The translations under genes and the position numbers were made by a program. The notes beneath the pieces are model-generated. The model worked only from the letters and a program-made list of their open reading frames with translations. It searched no databases and had not been told where the DNA came from. A DNA stretch of 64,000 nucleotides from Zychaea mexicana (lineage: Eukaryota; Mucoromycota; Mucoromycetes; Mucorales; Lichtheimiaceae): contig NW_026516750.1 in assembly GCF_025766255.1 (NCBI RefSeq), positions 1 to 64,000 on the forward strand, given 5' to 3'. Below, piece by piece: positions 12,087 through 24,327 of this stretch; within the stretch, counting starts at the first letter, position 1, and the number at the start of each line of letters is the position of its first letter.

Positions 12087-12639
12087 TTACAGTAAATGCC
12101 CGAGAATATTTATCCGTGGCATATGAGTTGTAACAGCCTCTTTTCGTGATGGTGATGCCGGTCGATCGTCATGGTGATGTGTTTTGTTGTATATGCTGGA
12201 AGCGCTACTTGAAATGGATGAAGAAAGGGATGGTATCCCAAAGGAATGGTGATGAAGGTGAGGTAATGATGATGATGGTGCTGTTGTTGTTGAGTTGTTG
12301 GATGATTCTTGTTGGTTCACTGTTCCCCAAGACGTCCGACGCTCTGTTGCATTAGTGGACAAGAAGCCTCGATACTCGCTAAAGTCATAGCCGAACACGG
12401 GATGATGCTGCAGCGCATCTTGGCGCAGACATTCATCAGAGCAATACAGTGAGTCCTGTAGTTGACGCAAAGGAAAAGTCAAAGTTAGGTTCGAATCACA
12501 AGCGCAGTAAAGCTACTGTATACATGGTAATGTGTCATGTATACAGGTTGAGGTCGCGTGGCTGCTGCTGTTGTTATAGGTAACTCACCGAGAACGGACT
12601 GACAGCCTTGTCGCAATATGAGCACCAATGTGTATCCAT
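12087..12639 (-). CDS. ECL1-family-like small zinc protein
   Basis: Two exons, 12639-12589 and 12455-12087, give 139 aa. The N-terminus has the pattern CSYCDKAVSPFSDSLYCSDEC, a treble-clef-like CxxC...CxxxC cluster split by the intron. This is the signature region of the fungal ECL1 (extender of chronological lifespan) family, whose members are small and otherwise disordered. The rest is Ser/Asn/Thr/His-rich with no further domain. The junction is phase 0 with a GTGAGT donor and a CTACAG acceptor. A TATATAAAAG sequence lies about 175 bp upstream. Assignment rests on the cysteine pattern only. A generic MYND/HIT-like zinc cluster is the alternative. Confidence 0.7.
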
Positions 12640-13927
12640 TTTTCTTCTAATTTGTATGGTGATTGTTTGTATATATCCGACGTAGGTGAATTGCTGGGAA
12701 AGAGATGCGATTTGAAAAGATGGAGAAAGAAACGGAAAGAGCAAAGGAGAAGAAGAAGAACGGCTTCCCAACTGAAGAAGTGAAAAAGTCAGGTTATGAA
12801 ATAGGTGAGCTGTGCTTTTATATATCGAAGGCTGCGGATGGTTCGAGACATCGCCATGCAAAGATCGTCCAACAAATTTTCAATGTTGATTGGCCGAACT
12901 AGCCGGAAAAATTCTGGCGTGCTTTGCCTGTTTAGTAATGCATCGTTCTGCTGTGTTCCACCACGCAATCGAACTTTTCGTTTTCGTTTTGGGTGATCGA
13001 TTATTCAGCACTGGGCGCGATCGCTCATTCTGATCGATTTTTAATAAGCAATAAATTTATACACAAAATTTTTTTGCAGCGCATCGAACTGAATGGCTGC
13101 CACAAGAAAGAAAAGAGTGAATAGCAAAACAGGCTGAAAACAACCGGAATATGCATTAGAAAATTATATTAATTATAATGTTATTACTGCTACTGCTGTT
13201 ATTATTCTAAGAAGAAAACCGTCGTATGATTTACTTATTAGCCATCCCATTTGACAGGCTCCCATCTCATGATTTTTCTTGCCAAGTCTTTGCTCCTATC
13301 TTCTGTCTGCTTGTCCTGATTACTGCTTGGCCCTACCGCGGGGCTTTGTGTAATCGAAAAAGTAAAACACAAACATTGCTTTACAGATACACAGATAAGC
13401 ATGGTACACATTTACTCACAGGCCAACAGCACGCTGCCGCTTATATAGTAATAATATCGACAGCCAAAAACGGAAAGGAGCTACAAGCCCGATGCGGCCC
13501 GTCCGATCTCCGGAAACGAGTGGACCGACGCCATGACCGCAACCGTGCATGCAAAGCGACCCGACACATGCGCCGTTTCATAGCATTTACAAATAAGGCC
13601 TATGGGGTAATCTCACTCTCTAATTTTTCGATGCCAGCTCGCATTCAAGATTCACTTCTTTAGTTTTTGAGAAGAAATTCTTTCAAGAAAAGATGGGGCA
13701 TTAAGGAAGTGAAACCAAAACCAATAAGTTCCTAAGCCAAACTCACACACACAGCCCCGGAGTTTGGAACGCTCGTTGCCAGGTCTATTCCGTCGCTTGG
13801 ATACCATATAAACTGGGCTTTTCGAGTTGCTTTAAAAAACTATTGCAACTGCTGTTCCAACAACCCCAAAATCGACAAAAAAGAAAATCAGACGGGCAAA
13901 ACATATACCTTGCTTACAGACATCGCA
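12640..13927. other. Divergent intergenic region
   Basis: It separates the ECL1-like gene (leftwards) from the F-box gene (rightwards) and should contain both promoters. A 145-codon open frame at 13226-13663 has no recognisable motif and is treated as chance. Confidence 0.45.
13807..13812 (+). promoter_or_regulatory. TATA box of the F-box/LRR gene
   Basis: TATAAA 116 bp upstream of the ATG at 13928. Confidence 0.45.
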
Positions 13928-14949
13928 ATGCTACAAAATCTTCCTTACGACTTGCAACAAGTCATTTGCGAGATGGCCATAGGTCCTAATGGCAATGACC
14001 CATTCGCTTTCCGGGCCATGCGAGTATGCAAGCTGTGGGCTCACTATGTTTGCAGCGTTCTGTACAGGTAAGGGAAGAGGTGGACAAAGGGGGGTCCATC
14101 TATGTACAGATATTGAAGAACGACTTAAATGGTAGGGGTGCTAACTAACATTGAACCATCATATGTATATTTAGGAATTACATCATCAATGACTATTTAC
14201 AGTTCGTCGGCTTTGTCAAAGTTGTCTCGTCAGACAATCCATTGTTGCCCTACGGCGCATATATCCGTTCGGTTGACTTGACAGCCGTCAATCGCTACGG
14301 CATCGACATGCGCGCACACAAGCTGATCAAACACTGTCCCAACTTGCTATCGGTCACATTGGGCCATCCTACGTCCGTGAAGCCGTCGACCATCATGATG
14401 ATGGCGCGTCACTGCAAGAAGCTGCACTCTCTCCAGATTGGTGGGCTGGAAAGCCATCCTTTTATGCTAGAGTGCAATTTCGCCTGCCTCAAGAGCCTGC
14501 GACATGTTGACATTCATACTACCCCGCTGACTGGTTCTTCGCTGAACTCGCTGCCCATTACCCTTGAACGAGTCCGGTTGATGAAACTGGATAGCTTGGA
14601 AGACCAGGATCTGGCCACCTTTGTCAAGAACCGCAAGAAATCCCTGAAATCCCTGGCAATAATCCGCTGTGTGCGTTTCAAAGGGCGTATTAGTGACGTC
14701 TTGCAGCCATTGACCCATTTAGAACAACTGGAATTGGTTGGCGCCACCATTGACGACAAGCGTATGGAGGGTTTATTTGATTTACCTTTTACGCTCAAGA
14801 GCTTGCGCCTCTGTGATACCCAAATCAGTGAACAAACGATATTAGCTTTGGCTGCTGGTCGGCTCAAAGTGCATCATTTGGATATCTCGCACAATCCTCT
14901 GCTTACAGACGACTGTGTAAAGTCACTGCTGCTGAAGCGCCATCTGTAA
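13928..14949 (+). CDS. F-box/LRR-type protein
   Basis: Two exons, 13928-14067 and 14175-14949, give 304 aa. The N-terminus (MLQNLPYDLQQVICEMA ... AFRAMRVCKLWAHYV) matches an F-box: LPxxLxxxI, then VCKxW. The remainder is a series of leucine-rich repeats (for example LKSLRHVDI, LEQLELVGATI, LKSLRLCDTQIS, VHHLDISHNP). Such proteins are usually substrate receptors of SCF ubiquitin ligases, with the F-box binding Skp1. The substrate cannot be read from sequence. The junction AG|G falls in the Arg codon just after the F-box. Mucoromycota carry many of these; a second, larger one is at 35121-37433. Confidence 0.85.
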
Positions 14950-15533
14950 TTTGTTTTTTTTTGTCCCTTTGTTTTGGTTCACAAACGACGACAACAACAA
15001 CATCAGCCCCGTATACAAATGCCTCCAGCGCTCAGCATTACTCTTACCACACAGTAACCACAACAACACACCCGCGTCTATATATATCTCTTGTTTCTAT
15101 CACCGACTGTATATGTTGTCGCTGTAAATAACCTCTTTCAATCAAGCGTCCATATGCAACCGTCTTGAATTGTCGTGTTTGTGTAATTGAACGGCGTAAC
15201 ATCGTCTTTTTTTTTACCTGGTTTGGACACGAGTATAATGCCTTTATTCAGGGCTCATTAAACCGCCGCTCGAGAATAATGGCGCTGTGGCACCGCGAAA
15301 GCTTATTTATAAACCATAGAGTTGTCGGAATCTTTTAAGAGGCAAAGAAAAGGCGACGACAACTTCTTTTTCTTCTCTCTTCCTCCTCTCTCTACCTTTC
15401 ACTTACTACCCTATCCCTTGATTATCATCACCACCCCCTGGGCCTGTTTGTTCCTTCTTTCTTTACCTTCAAACTGCCACAGCTCCCCTAATTCGCTTTT
15501 TCTGTCCTTTCTTCCTTTCTACATCTACTAATA
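14950..15533. other. Intergenic region and pyrimidine-rich leader
   Basis: It holds the 3' flank of the F-box gene, then TATAAA at 15308-15313, about 220 bp upstream of the next ATG. A long C/T-rich tract (about 15360-15530) leads into the start codon, a common feature of highly expressed fungal genes. Confidence 0.5.
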
Positions 15534-16763
15534 ATGATCTTCAAATCGTTCATTTCTACTTCCACAGCCGTTATGGCTTTCGTTTCGGGTATCGCTGCGA
15601 CTATGGCGCCTAATTACCCTGGGCCCGGCACTATTTGGACTGCCGGCAAACAATACACTCTCACCTGGGGTAATTAATCGACATAGTGTGTACATACTCA
15701 GCTTGCGCAATTCATTCTGACGGTGTACTATTTTCTTTTTACCACTTTTGTTAAATTTATAGCTGATGATGGTAGCTCGCCCAGCATGAACGAGACCTGG
15801 ACGAACTTCAAGATTGGTATGTCACTTGAAACCAACATACTGCCCCACAATCGCATTTTCTGCATTGACAACCCACTAATTGGATGATATATATCATAGA
15901 CTTTATGACTGGAGACAACACCAACATGGTTCTCTTGGAGAATGTTGCCTCAGTAAGCAAAAGCACCAGAGGAATATAGAAAATCTCCCTTTTTTATTAT
16001 TTTTTTACTAATGTGGAGCACATTTACTCTATTTAGGGATTGGACGCAAGCACCGCATCCTCTTACACGTGGACTGCTCCACAAGTTGATCCTTACTCCG
16101 CAGTCTACTTTTTCCAATACACCAACGGTTCGTATACAGTGCCATCGATCTCATCGTTCATATATCCACTTTATTCTGTGATCAATTGGAACGAGCATCC
16201 AGCTAACTCGGTTTGTTTTTGTATATCTGTATTTGTGGCGTAACACTGTAGATGCTGGCGCGGCTGCATGGACCACTCGCTTTGCCATCGTCGCTCAGGA
16301 TGGCGATACTCCCACTGCTGAGCCCCAACAGACTCAGCCCGGCGGTAAGTTTAACATCACATCAATTATAATCGCTTAATTCAGCAAATTCGGTAAAGTA
16401 ATTAAGCTGTTATGCTGACGATTTCTGTTTTATTTTTTTCCTTGTTTGACAATAGGTGAGGCCATTCCATGGGGTACTGGTAAATTAGCCAGCGGCGTTG
16501 CTGCTTCGTCTAGTGCTGCCTCTTCTCCTGCAGTAGAGTCTTCTCCTGCTCCTGCAAGCAGCTCCGTTGCTGCTAGCAGCAGCAGCAGCCCTGCTTCCTC
16601 CAGCAGTGATGATGCTCAGAGCTCGCCTGCCTCGACATCTTCGGGTGTTCCCGCATCTGCCGATTCCGATGAAGTCGCTGACGATAACGCTGCTGGATCC
16701 ACCCGTGCTTCGCTTGGTGCCATGGTCGTTGGCTTGGTTGCTGCTGGCTATGCTCTTGCTTAA
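15534..16763 (+). CDS. Kre9/Knh1-like GPI-anchored cell-surface protein
   Basis: Six exons, 15534-15669, 15763-15816, 15900-15952, 16037-16127, 16252-16344 and 16456-16763, give 244 aa. A signal peptide is followed by an Ig-like Kre9/KNH domain: PGPGTIWTAGKQYTLTW, then DFMTGDNTNMVLLENVAS, YTWTAPQVDPYSAVYFFQYTN and WTTRFAIV. These are the typical blocks of that family, linked in yeast to cell-wall beta-1,6-glucan. A Ser/Ala/Pro-rich stalk (about 150-210), likely O-glycosylated, leads to a hydrophobic tail (ASLGAMVVGLVAAGYALA) preceded by small residues, as expected for GPI attachment. All junctions keep frame and rebuild the domain. The wall role is inferred from the family. Confidence 0.88.
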
Positions 16764-17135
16764 ATCCAACATAATAGGTTATTTTGTGTTCTGTGTTGTA
16801 GACGTTGACGTTGTGTGTACTAGTACTCTAAATTATTATTGTCGTGTATACTCCCGCTACCTCTCACTCCCTTCCATCACTGTTACTAATACTACCTACT
16901 ACTACCCTCTATTATCCACCATTATCCACCATCTATTTTCGATCGTCCCTTTCCCTCCTATTTCAGCTTCCTTTTTTTTTTGTTTTTGGCAAAAAGCCGA
17001 GGAAAAACAAACACACAAATTCAAAACGCTTCCTCAGTCAAAATACACAGCAATTAATTTATCAGATAACTTAACTTAACTCAATTTCAATATAAACGTA
17101 TAAATAATTATTTCAATCCTTTCTCTTCTATTTTT
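16764..17135. other. Convergent 3' region
   Basis: 3' flanks of the Kre9-like and guanylate kinase genes, which converge here. AT- and pyrimidine-rich. No other feature seen. Confidence 0.5.
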
Positions 17136-17979
17136 TTATGCAACGAAAATAGCATCCTTGAGCGCGTTGTAAGCAGTCTCCAAATCATCATTAACCACAA
17201 CACGATCATAGGCACCAGGGGTTTCACCGTATTCCCATTCTCGCTTAGAAGCTTCCAAACGTGCCTTGACGGCTTCCTCGGTCTCCGTGCCACGACCACG
17301 CAACCGTTGCTCCAAAACTTCAAGACTTGGTGGCCGAACAAAGATATAACGAGGGTTCAATTGGGTTTGCTTGACTAACTTTACGCCTTGCATATCAATA
17401 TCCAACATGCATACTTTGCCTGACTCAACCACATCCTCAACTGCTTTGATCGAGGTACCTGCATACAGTATATAAATATGTGTACGTGTGTGAGTGGATT
17501 TGGATATATGCATTGTGCGTGAATTAATACATAATAGGTTACCCTCTTTTTTTTCCCAGATATTAAAAAAAGGCTTATTTCTCTCTTTTTTGATTTTTTT
17601 TTGGCCGTGAATGACTTACCATACATGTTACCGGAAAACGTGGCGCTTTCAATGAACTTGCCAGCAGCAATTTCCGCTTCCATACGTTCCTTGGCTACAA
17701 AGTGGTAGTCTTTGCCATTACTTTCTCCTGGGCGTGGCTTCCGCGTAGTGTCTGTGTAATTTTTATATTCCAGCATTTAGAGAAATTGTATAAAAAAACA
17801 GGCCACGATAATCTCGCTTGTTGTTGGAGAATTCAGAGAGTAATTGTGTTATTAAATACATTACGCGAAATGCTGAATCCAAAGGTGTCTGGGTATTCTG
17901 CAAAAAGACGCTTCAACAATGTCGATTTTCCGGATCCGGATGGACCTGAGATTACAAAGATTCTGGAGGCAGTTTGCAT
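17136..17979 (-). CDS. GUK1: Guanylate kinase
   Basis: It phosphorylates GMP or dGMP to the diphosphate using ATP, an essential cytosolic step in GTP supply. Three exons, 17979-17865, 17751-17620 and 17458-17136, give 189 aa, the usual length. The P-loop is GPSGSGKST (residues 12-20). It is followed by [15 protein letters not shown] and NGKDYHFV (GMP-binding region), [39 protein letters not shown] (lid) and [10 protein letters not shown]. The first junction rebuilds the conserved S-x-TTR block and the second the GNMYGTS block, so both are secure. Confidence 0.96.
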
Positions 17980-19396
17980 GGCTGTGTGATGTGGAATGTG
18001 GATTGTCAAGAGTTAGGGAGACGACAAGGAGGAAAAAAAAGTTACAAGGAAGGAAAGAACGTGGGCTAAGCCTGCTAACTAAATACGAACAAGGATCGAC
18101 AATTTTTGCTGTTGCGTTCCCGACTCCGAGTGATTAGATGATGCTAATTAGTTTGCACTTGATTGAACTTCTGATGCATATGTGTCTGCTTTTTAACTAT
18201 CAGTATTTTCCTTTTATTACCTGAATCAAAGCATAAATTAGCAACTACGACATGTGGTACCTTTGACAGACCTGTCAAACGCATGAAGACGTCATGGGAT
18301 ATTCTCTTGTACCATGATGACATGCGGCCTCTATCTAACAGATAAAGAAGGGATCAAAGGCAAATTTAAGCCATATACCATTTGGACTTTCACAGTACAC
18401 TCTTTAGGATACTGCAGATTAGTATGCGCCTTTGCCATACTGTGATAACTCCCCCACCTTGTACCGTGCCTTCGCTGGAAAAAGCACGATTATCATTGTA
18501 GGTTTTTCACTTCCCTAAGTGGTTGAATGTGGTATGCGGACATGAGTGATTCAATAGAAATGCTTCTAGTAAATCATTGTATGCGTACTGTTAGCATGCT
18601 TTGATGTGAGAAAGTGATATATCAATAGCTTCTAGTTAGTCCATGTCGTTTGTCGGCCTCAACAGTATAGTATAAAGTTTTCTGTATCACCCGTTTTATC
18701 TTATCGCATCCGCTCGGGCCACAAAATACGACCATGGGCATCATTAAACATGCACCCGTAGGTGTCCTCACTATTCTGATTTGATCACTATCAGTACACC
18801 CCGCCATTATTGGCTTTGCTTGCAACGAAAGTAATCATAGCTTCTAGTGATTCAGACGCTACATACGGTAACTTCTAGGTGTTTGTTGCAAATGGCGATA
18901 ACCACAAAACATTGCTTGTCGCCCCTTTATCGCTACTCAAGGATTCATACATAGCGACCAAGGGAAGACATAACTTCAAGCTGACAATGACCCAGTATTT
19001 CGGCTCAAAACTGAAGGGAGTGTCGCTGATAAACAATTAAGCTTACTTTTAACAGCGAAAATCATCATCATCTTTATGAGCGATTTCATGCCAGTCTGCT
19101 GGTGCGGGGCCCGAGAGTCTCGGTCTTTATTCTTACATTCATTAAACTGAAGAAGCAGCCGGTTCAATACTTATCCTCATCAATAACTTGGAAAGACGAA
19201 CATGCCCAGTAATTGAGTTACCCATCTACTAAGCATGAGTGGCAATAGCTTAACCACTATCGGTTTTGGCATTTCACACAAAGTAGGGAAATTTTTTCTC
19301 CACACACTACTTTGACCTGGGCCTGAATTTTCACTCGTTTGTTGAGGCAAACCAGATAGAAGCAGTAGCAGCTTATTTTATTTACACTTTCAAACA
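17980..19396. other. Intergenic region
   Basis: Upstream of both guanylate kinase (left) and the BolA gene (right). Between about 18560 and 18880 the motif CTTCTAG recurs four times, three of them as GCTTCTAGT. No gene recognised. Confidence 0.45.
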
Positions 19397-20027
19397 ATGT
19401 TTCGCAACATAATTACGAAATCGTTACCCATTCAACAAACAGCTGCACGACGCAATTATGCTTCTACACCATTCTTAAAAGATTTTATCACTTCTGAAGA
19501 AAAGGGTCCTGTCGAAACCTCGATTGAGGCCAAGGTACGCTTGCACAAATAATTAAATAAAAACGACGTGATACTGATACTATTTCCCTTTAACATACAT
19601 AAAAGCTTATTGAAGAATTTGATCCCTCCACACTGCACATTGTTAATGAATCGCACATGCACTCACACCATTCTGCCATGAAGGGCAACACAAACAAGGA
19701 AACCCATTTTCGGTATGTCACAGGGGCAAGAAGGGAGAGTTGACAACTTTTCAAAAAAACATAGCACTAAATGTTATATGGGGAACAACACAAAATTATG
19801 ACAGGATAACGCTTATCTCGAAAAAGTTTGATGGCAAGGTAAAGTTGATATATTGTTGAAACGAGTTGCGACAAAGTACTGATCCTTAAAACGGGGAACT
19901 ATGTATGTAGTCTTTGATGCAACGCCATCGCTCAGTCTACAAGCTTTTGCAACAAGAAATTGATGAAGGCGTCCACGCCCTTACCCTTAGAACTAAAACA
20001 CAAGCAGAGATCGAAAAGAAGGTTTAG
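19397..20027 (+). CDS. Mitochondrial BolA-like protein
   Basis: Four exons, 19397-19534, 19606-19712, 19805-19838 (34 nt) and 19911-20027, give 131 aa. The N-terminus (MFRNIITKSLPIQQTAARRNYAS) is rich in Arg, Ser and hydrophobic residues without acids, as in a mitochondrial presequence. The BolA fold follows: [46 protein letters not shown] and HALTLRTKT. Mitochondrial BolA proteins work with monothiol glutaredoxin 5 and Nfu in transferring iron-sulfur clusters to client enzymes. The conserved RHR and the upstream His are present. The BOL1- versus BOL3-type assignment is not resolved. It ends 74 bp from the convergent lipase gene. Confidence 0.9.
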
Positions 20028-20101
20028 AAACAGCAATAAACAATAGTAAACCCTCTTATTAACGAGATGACGATGATGATGCATTACTTGTGTATAAAAG
20101 T

Positions 20102-21876
20102 TTAATCTAGTATTAGTGAATCAACAAATTGACGAACGACTGCTTGCCCACCGGAATTAACAAATCGATTTGCTCGACATACAATAGAAGCATGTGCGTT
20201 CATTGCGTCGATATAGATAAGTACACGCTCCCATTCGAGCTGGAGCATGTTCATTTGGATCTCAAACTGCTCCTTTGCAAGATGCATGGCCGAATGTTTT
20301 GTTTTCAATGCTTTGGATGGTTCGATGTTGTACAACGACCTGTGATCTTTGGTATCACGTTGCTGCTGAGTCGTTTGCGGAGCCTTATCAGCATTGGCCT
20401 CGTTGGGTATCGTTTCTCCAGCGTCGAGTGTATCCACCAAGATGGGGTCTTCTTCGTGATCGTTGTGATGGTGATGGTGACGCTTATTATTATTATTTTT
20501 ATCGTGAGTTAGGGTATCGTCGCTATAGCTATGACCACACTCTTCGTCATACTGCAGCATTTCCTTTCCGCTCTTGTCCGATGCTAGCAGTCTTGCTACT
20601 CGATACCGAGACGCGAGTCCTTGGGTGCCGATATATGTGAACGCCAAAATTCCAAAGATGGGGACCAAAATTGGGCTAAATAGTAGCAACACAAGTCTGA
20701 TCACTGATCCAGTTTTGATTCGTCGCTTCTTATTCTTGTGCCGTTCTTTGTCTGGATGCCGTGCGTCAAAGGCAGTGATCACACTCGAGTATTCCGAATC
20801 TAGTGATCTAGCGTTCGATATTAATATCATTATTTCTAATATATTAATTAAAAGTTGACCCCCTGTAGAACAGCTCGATATCTTTTACATACAATTCAAC
20901 TTCCTTGATGTCTTTAAAGTAGTTACATGTATCCATGGCTGCACTCCAGTAGGGCACAGTACGATCGTTGGCTACGTTTGCATATGTGCGCCGTGTCTTG
21001 AATTTGGCCAAGTATTGATAAAACTCGCGGTCTGGATCTGCTAATATGCTCAATATCGGACGCCCATTTTCATGCGAATCCAAAAGTTGTAATTGCTCGC
21101 CTGTCCTTGACAGCATATGACCAGTGACAAAATTGTACACTTTTCCGAACTTTGTGTTTGCTTCACGGCGTACGCCTAAATGAGGTGTGGCAAATGTTAC
21201 GTACAGCTAGGTACACAAAAAAAGCAACGATACAGGGTGCCAAGTTAGTCTTAAAGAAAAATAGCTCTTTTGATTCCTGAGATAATCACCATTTCCGTTA
21301 CTTACAAGAGGTTCGACGGTATCAAAGAATCCTTTTTTGCCCAAGACACCAATGGCATAACGAGCCATTAACCCTCCCAATGAATATCCGATTAAGATCA
21401 GGCGAGTAACGATCTTGCGTTCTTCATCTGCCAAATACTTGACATAATCTTGTATCTATTCTTAAAAGTAGCATTCCATTACGATCTGTCACTTTTATGG
21501 TTCCTTTCCTCTAAGGCTCCCATACCTCGGCAGCAAGTCTTTTACCGCAGATATCAACCTATCCATAAAATTCATCCTTCCCTTTCGTCAGGAAATGTAT
21601 GATAACGTAATATCAACCTAAAAACCTCGTACCCCATCGTAGGTATATTTGCTCTCGTTACAAGCAACATTTAACTTTTAATCATGAAGAAATAGGAAAA
21701 AAGAAAGCATTAGTTTATATTCCCTAATAATTATTTTGTCATGACGATCAATAACTTACCACGGAAATGGATTTAGAATCCATGACTTCCGTGATTTGCT
21801 TTTCAATGAAGCCCATGTGGCTTTTAACTCCCCACAATCCGTGCTGGCATACTACAAGTGTGGTTTTCTCTGACAT
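20102..21876 (-). CDS. DUF676-type lipase/serine esterase
   Basis: Six exons, 21876-21760, 21674-21633, 21558-21526, 21455-21306, 21206-20860 and 20807-20102, give 464 aa. Alpha/beta-hydrolase marks are VVCQHGLWG near the N-terminus, the nucleophile elbow GYSLGG (Ser about 95), and TFATPHLGVR, diagnostic of the DUF676 (ROG1-like) family. Candidate later catalytic residues lie around ANDRTVPYWSA. The C-terminal part has a hydrophobic segment (LVLLLFSPILVPIFGILAF) and a charged His-rich region, so the protein is probably membrane-bound. Yeast relatives act on monoacylglycerol and lipid droplets. The last intron uses an unusual GTCAAC donor but keeps frame. If it is retained, the protein ends at ...FYRGSTFN. 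Confidence 0.82.
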
Positions 21877-23000
21877 TCTTCAATCGAAAGGAAGAGAAAA
21901 AAGAAGGATGCAAGGGCTGAAACTAAGCTTTATATATATTACTGCTTAAAGGAAGCCGAAATAATGATAATGCGCATTTCGGGTAAACTCGGCCCGTTCT
22001 GATTAGAAAGTACGCGTTCACTTGCCTGATTTGCTTTCTATTCTTTATGTCTTGGCGATCTGTAGTGATGTTCTCCTCTCATGCGTGTATGTATTCATAC
22101 GTAGAGAACACAAGAAAGCATTGCTCAAGATTAAATATGATGATTGTCTTTATTGCTAGTGATGCTAAAGGTGGCAGATTATGAGGCAAAGAACCGAAAA
22201 AAAGCCGGACTGTTCCAGTAAAATATAAAAAGGGGAGAAGATGCGATATATAGCGTAAGCCTATTGATCTGATTTTTATTCGCTTTTAAATATATCATGT
22301 CGGGTATAATACATGACTCATCTTCAATTTCGCGCATGCCAATGATTATTCAGTTGTTATCATATAGCAAGACCGAAGAAGCCTTTACTCAGTCTACTTG
22401 ATGATGGCGCAAACCAGCCCCTTTCCTACAAAGATATACCTGGGCAAACATGGCAACATTGATGATACAATGTGGAAAGGGATAGATGAGAAATATAATC
22501 CTGATCTGTGCCTGCCATCATTCAAGATCTCATAGTATAAAGATACAATTATAGTATCATACTGTATGATCGTACAGTACATACTATTATTCATCTGAGG
22601 TCGTTCCCGACAAAACGCCAATGTCGTTGTGTATAACCCTGTGAATGACGAAGATGGATGGTTTTTCAGAACCTTTGTGTATGGACAGTGTACACATGTA
22701 GTGCTCAATCAGATACACGTGCATTCGTTGTAAATTACTCTATTTTGTTGATGTGCTATTTAACAAACAAATAAGTATGTACAATTTCGCATGAACCGCT
22801 TTTCCATTAGGCTGCTGACATTGTGAGTAGTTCATGCAACAAGAATAGATCTCATAGGAACAGACCTTATAACTCAAAGGAACGCTTACCTACTCTGAGC
22901 CCAAACAGATCATATTCTCCATTATTCGATATATACACATTACATATTTTCCCTTAGACTTCTAATTTTTATTATTATTCGGTAAAGATATTTGTAAACT
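21877..23000. other. Intergenic region
   Basis: AT-rich upstream region of the lipase gene and downstream region of the nonaspanin gene. No coding pattern recognised. Confidence 0.5.
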
Positions 23001-24291
23001 TTAATCGACCTTAATGCTGCCAAAAATCTTGCGCAAGAAGAAAAGACATGCCAAGTAACCGACAGCACCTGTAAATAAAGATTGTATTAGGTCCGATTCT
23101 CGCTCCTTTGTCAATGATGCTTGACATATTTTCCTTTTTAAAAAAAACATCACTTACCAGTCAAGACCGTCAACAATATACTAATAATGGCAGAGTACCC
23201 AAGGTAAAGTACAGTACTCGTGAAGCTGTTGATATCGAGTTTGGTGAGGTAGTAAAGAATGGAGTACAAGAAGACGTAGAAGCCACAGGCACCGGCAGTC
23301 AAGAATGAGCGCCATGACCAATGGTAATCTTCATTGCACAAGTGGAAATAGCACATGAGGATGGTGACTTGGGAGCAGGTCAGAAGCAGGACGCCAAAGA
23401 CGAGGAACAAGAAACCGATGCCATAGTAAATGCGGTGGAACCAGATGCTGTTCATGATGAAGTATAATTCAATAAAGATGGCACCGAATGGTAAGATACC
23501 ACCCATAAAGATTGAAGGGATAGGGCGAAGGTAGAATGGCTGGTCAGGGATTTGGCGAGGGATCTGGTTGGTGCGAACGGGCGCTTCGATTCTGGGCTTA
23601 CGGAATCCAAAGTAGGAACCAGCAACGCTGAGCGGGAAGGAGATGATGGCGTACAAGCCAAGTACGGCGACCATGGTGCCAAACGGAACGGCTCCGGATG
23701 AATCCGAGGCGATCAAGAAAAAGTTGAGAGCAAACAAAGAACCGAGGATCAAACTAACAGCATAACGCGATGTCAGTTTCAGTTTTCTAAAACGCATTTC
23801 TCTGTTTCTTTACCACCACTTTTTTGTCTCCTTCCACTAATTGATATAGCTTACCCAGGGAAGAAAACAGCAGTCAAAGCCACGTTCGACTTCCATGCCT
23901 CACCGCCATTCATCTTATATGTGCGAGCTGACACGAAACCGGCAATGCAGCCAAAAACCATGAAGAAAATGATCATGACAGTAGCAAGCGAACCACGATT
24001 CGATGGCGAAAGGAAACCGAGAACAGCGAACACTGTTGAAAGCAAAGATGTTTAAATGAGCAACCGCGTGAAAATTCACCCGCCTATCAACCTTATTTGC
24101 GTGCCGTTTCCTTACCAAGGGTCAGCGCTGTCATGGCAATCAATTGGGTACCGCTACCAACAAGAACAGACAGCATCATCAACTGGGTTGGTGGGCGGAA
24201 AACATCACCATGGACCAACTTCCAGCCATAATCTTCCTGGACATCCTCCTAGACATTATACCCCCATTATAATGTCAGTAACCTTCTTTTT

Positions 24292-24327
<36 letters not shown>

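Noticed and set aside
12705..12902. 65-codon plus-strand frame upstream of the ECL1-like gene
   Set aside because: It covers the promoter and leader of the minus-strand gene and has a biased A/G composition.
13226..13663. 145-codon plus-strand open frame
   Set aside because: No motif, odd composition and no supporting splice or promoter context. It lies in a divergent intergenic region.
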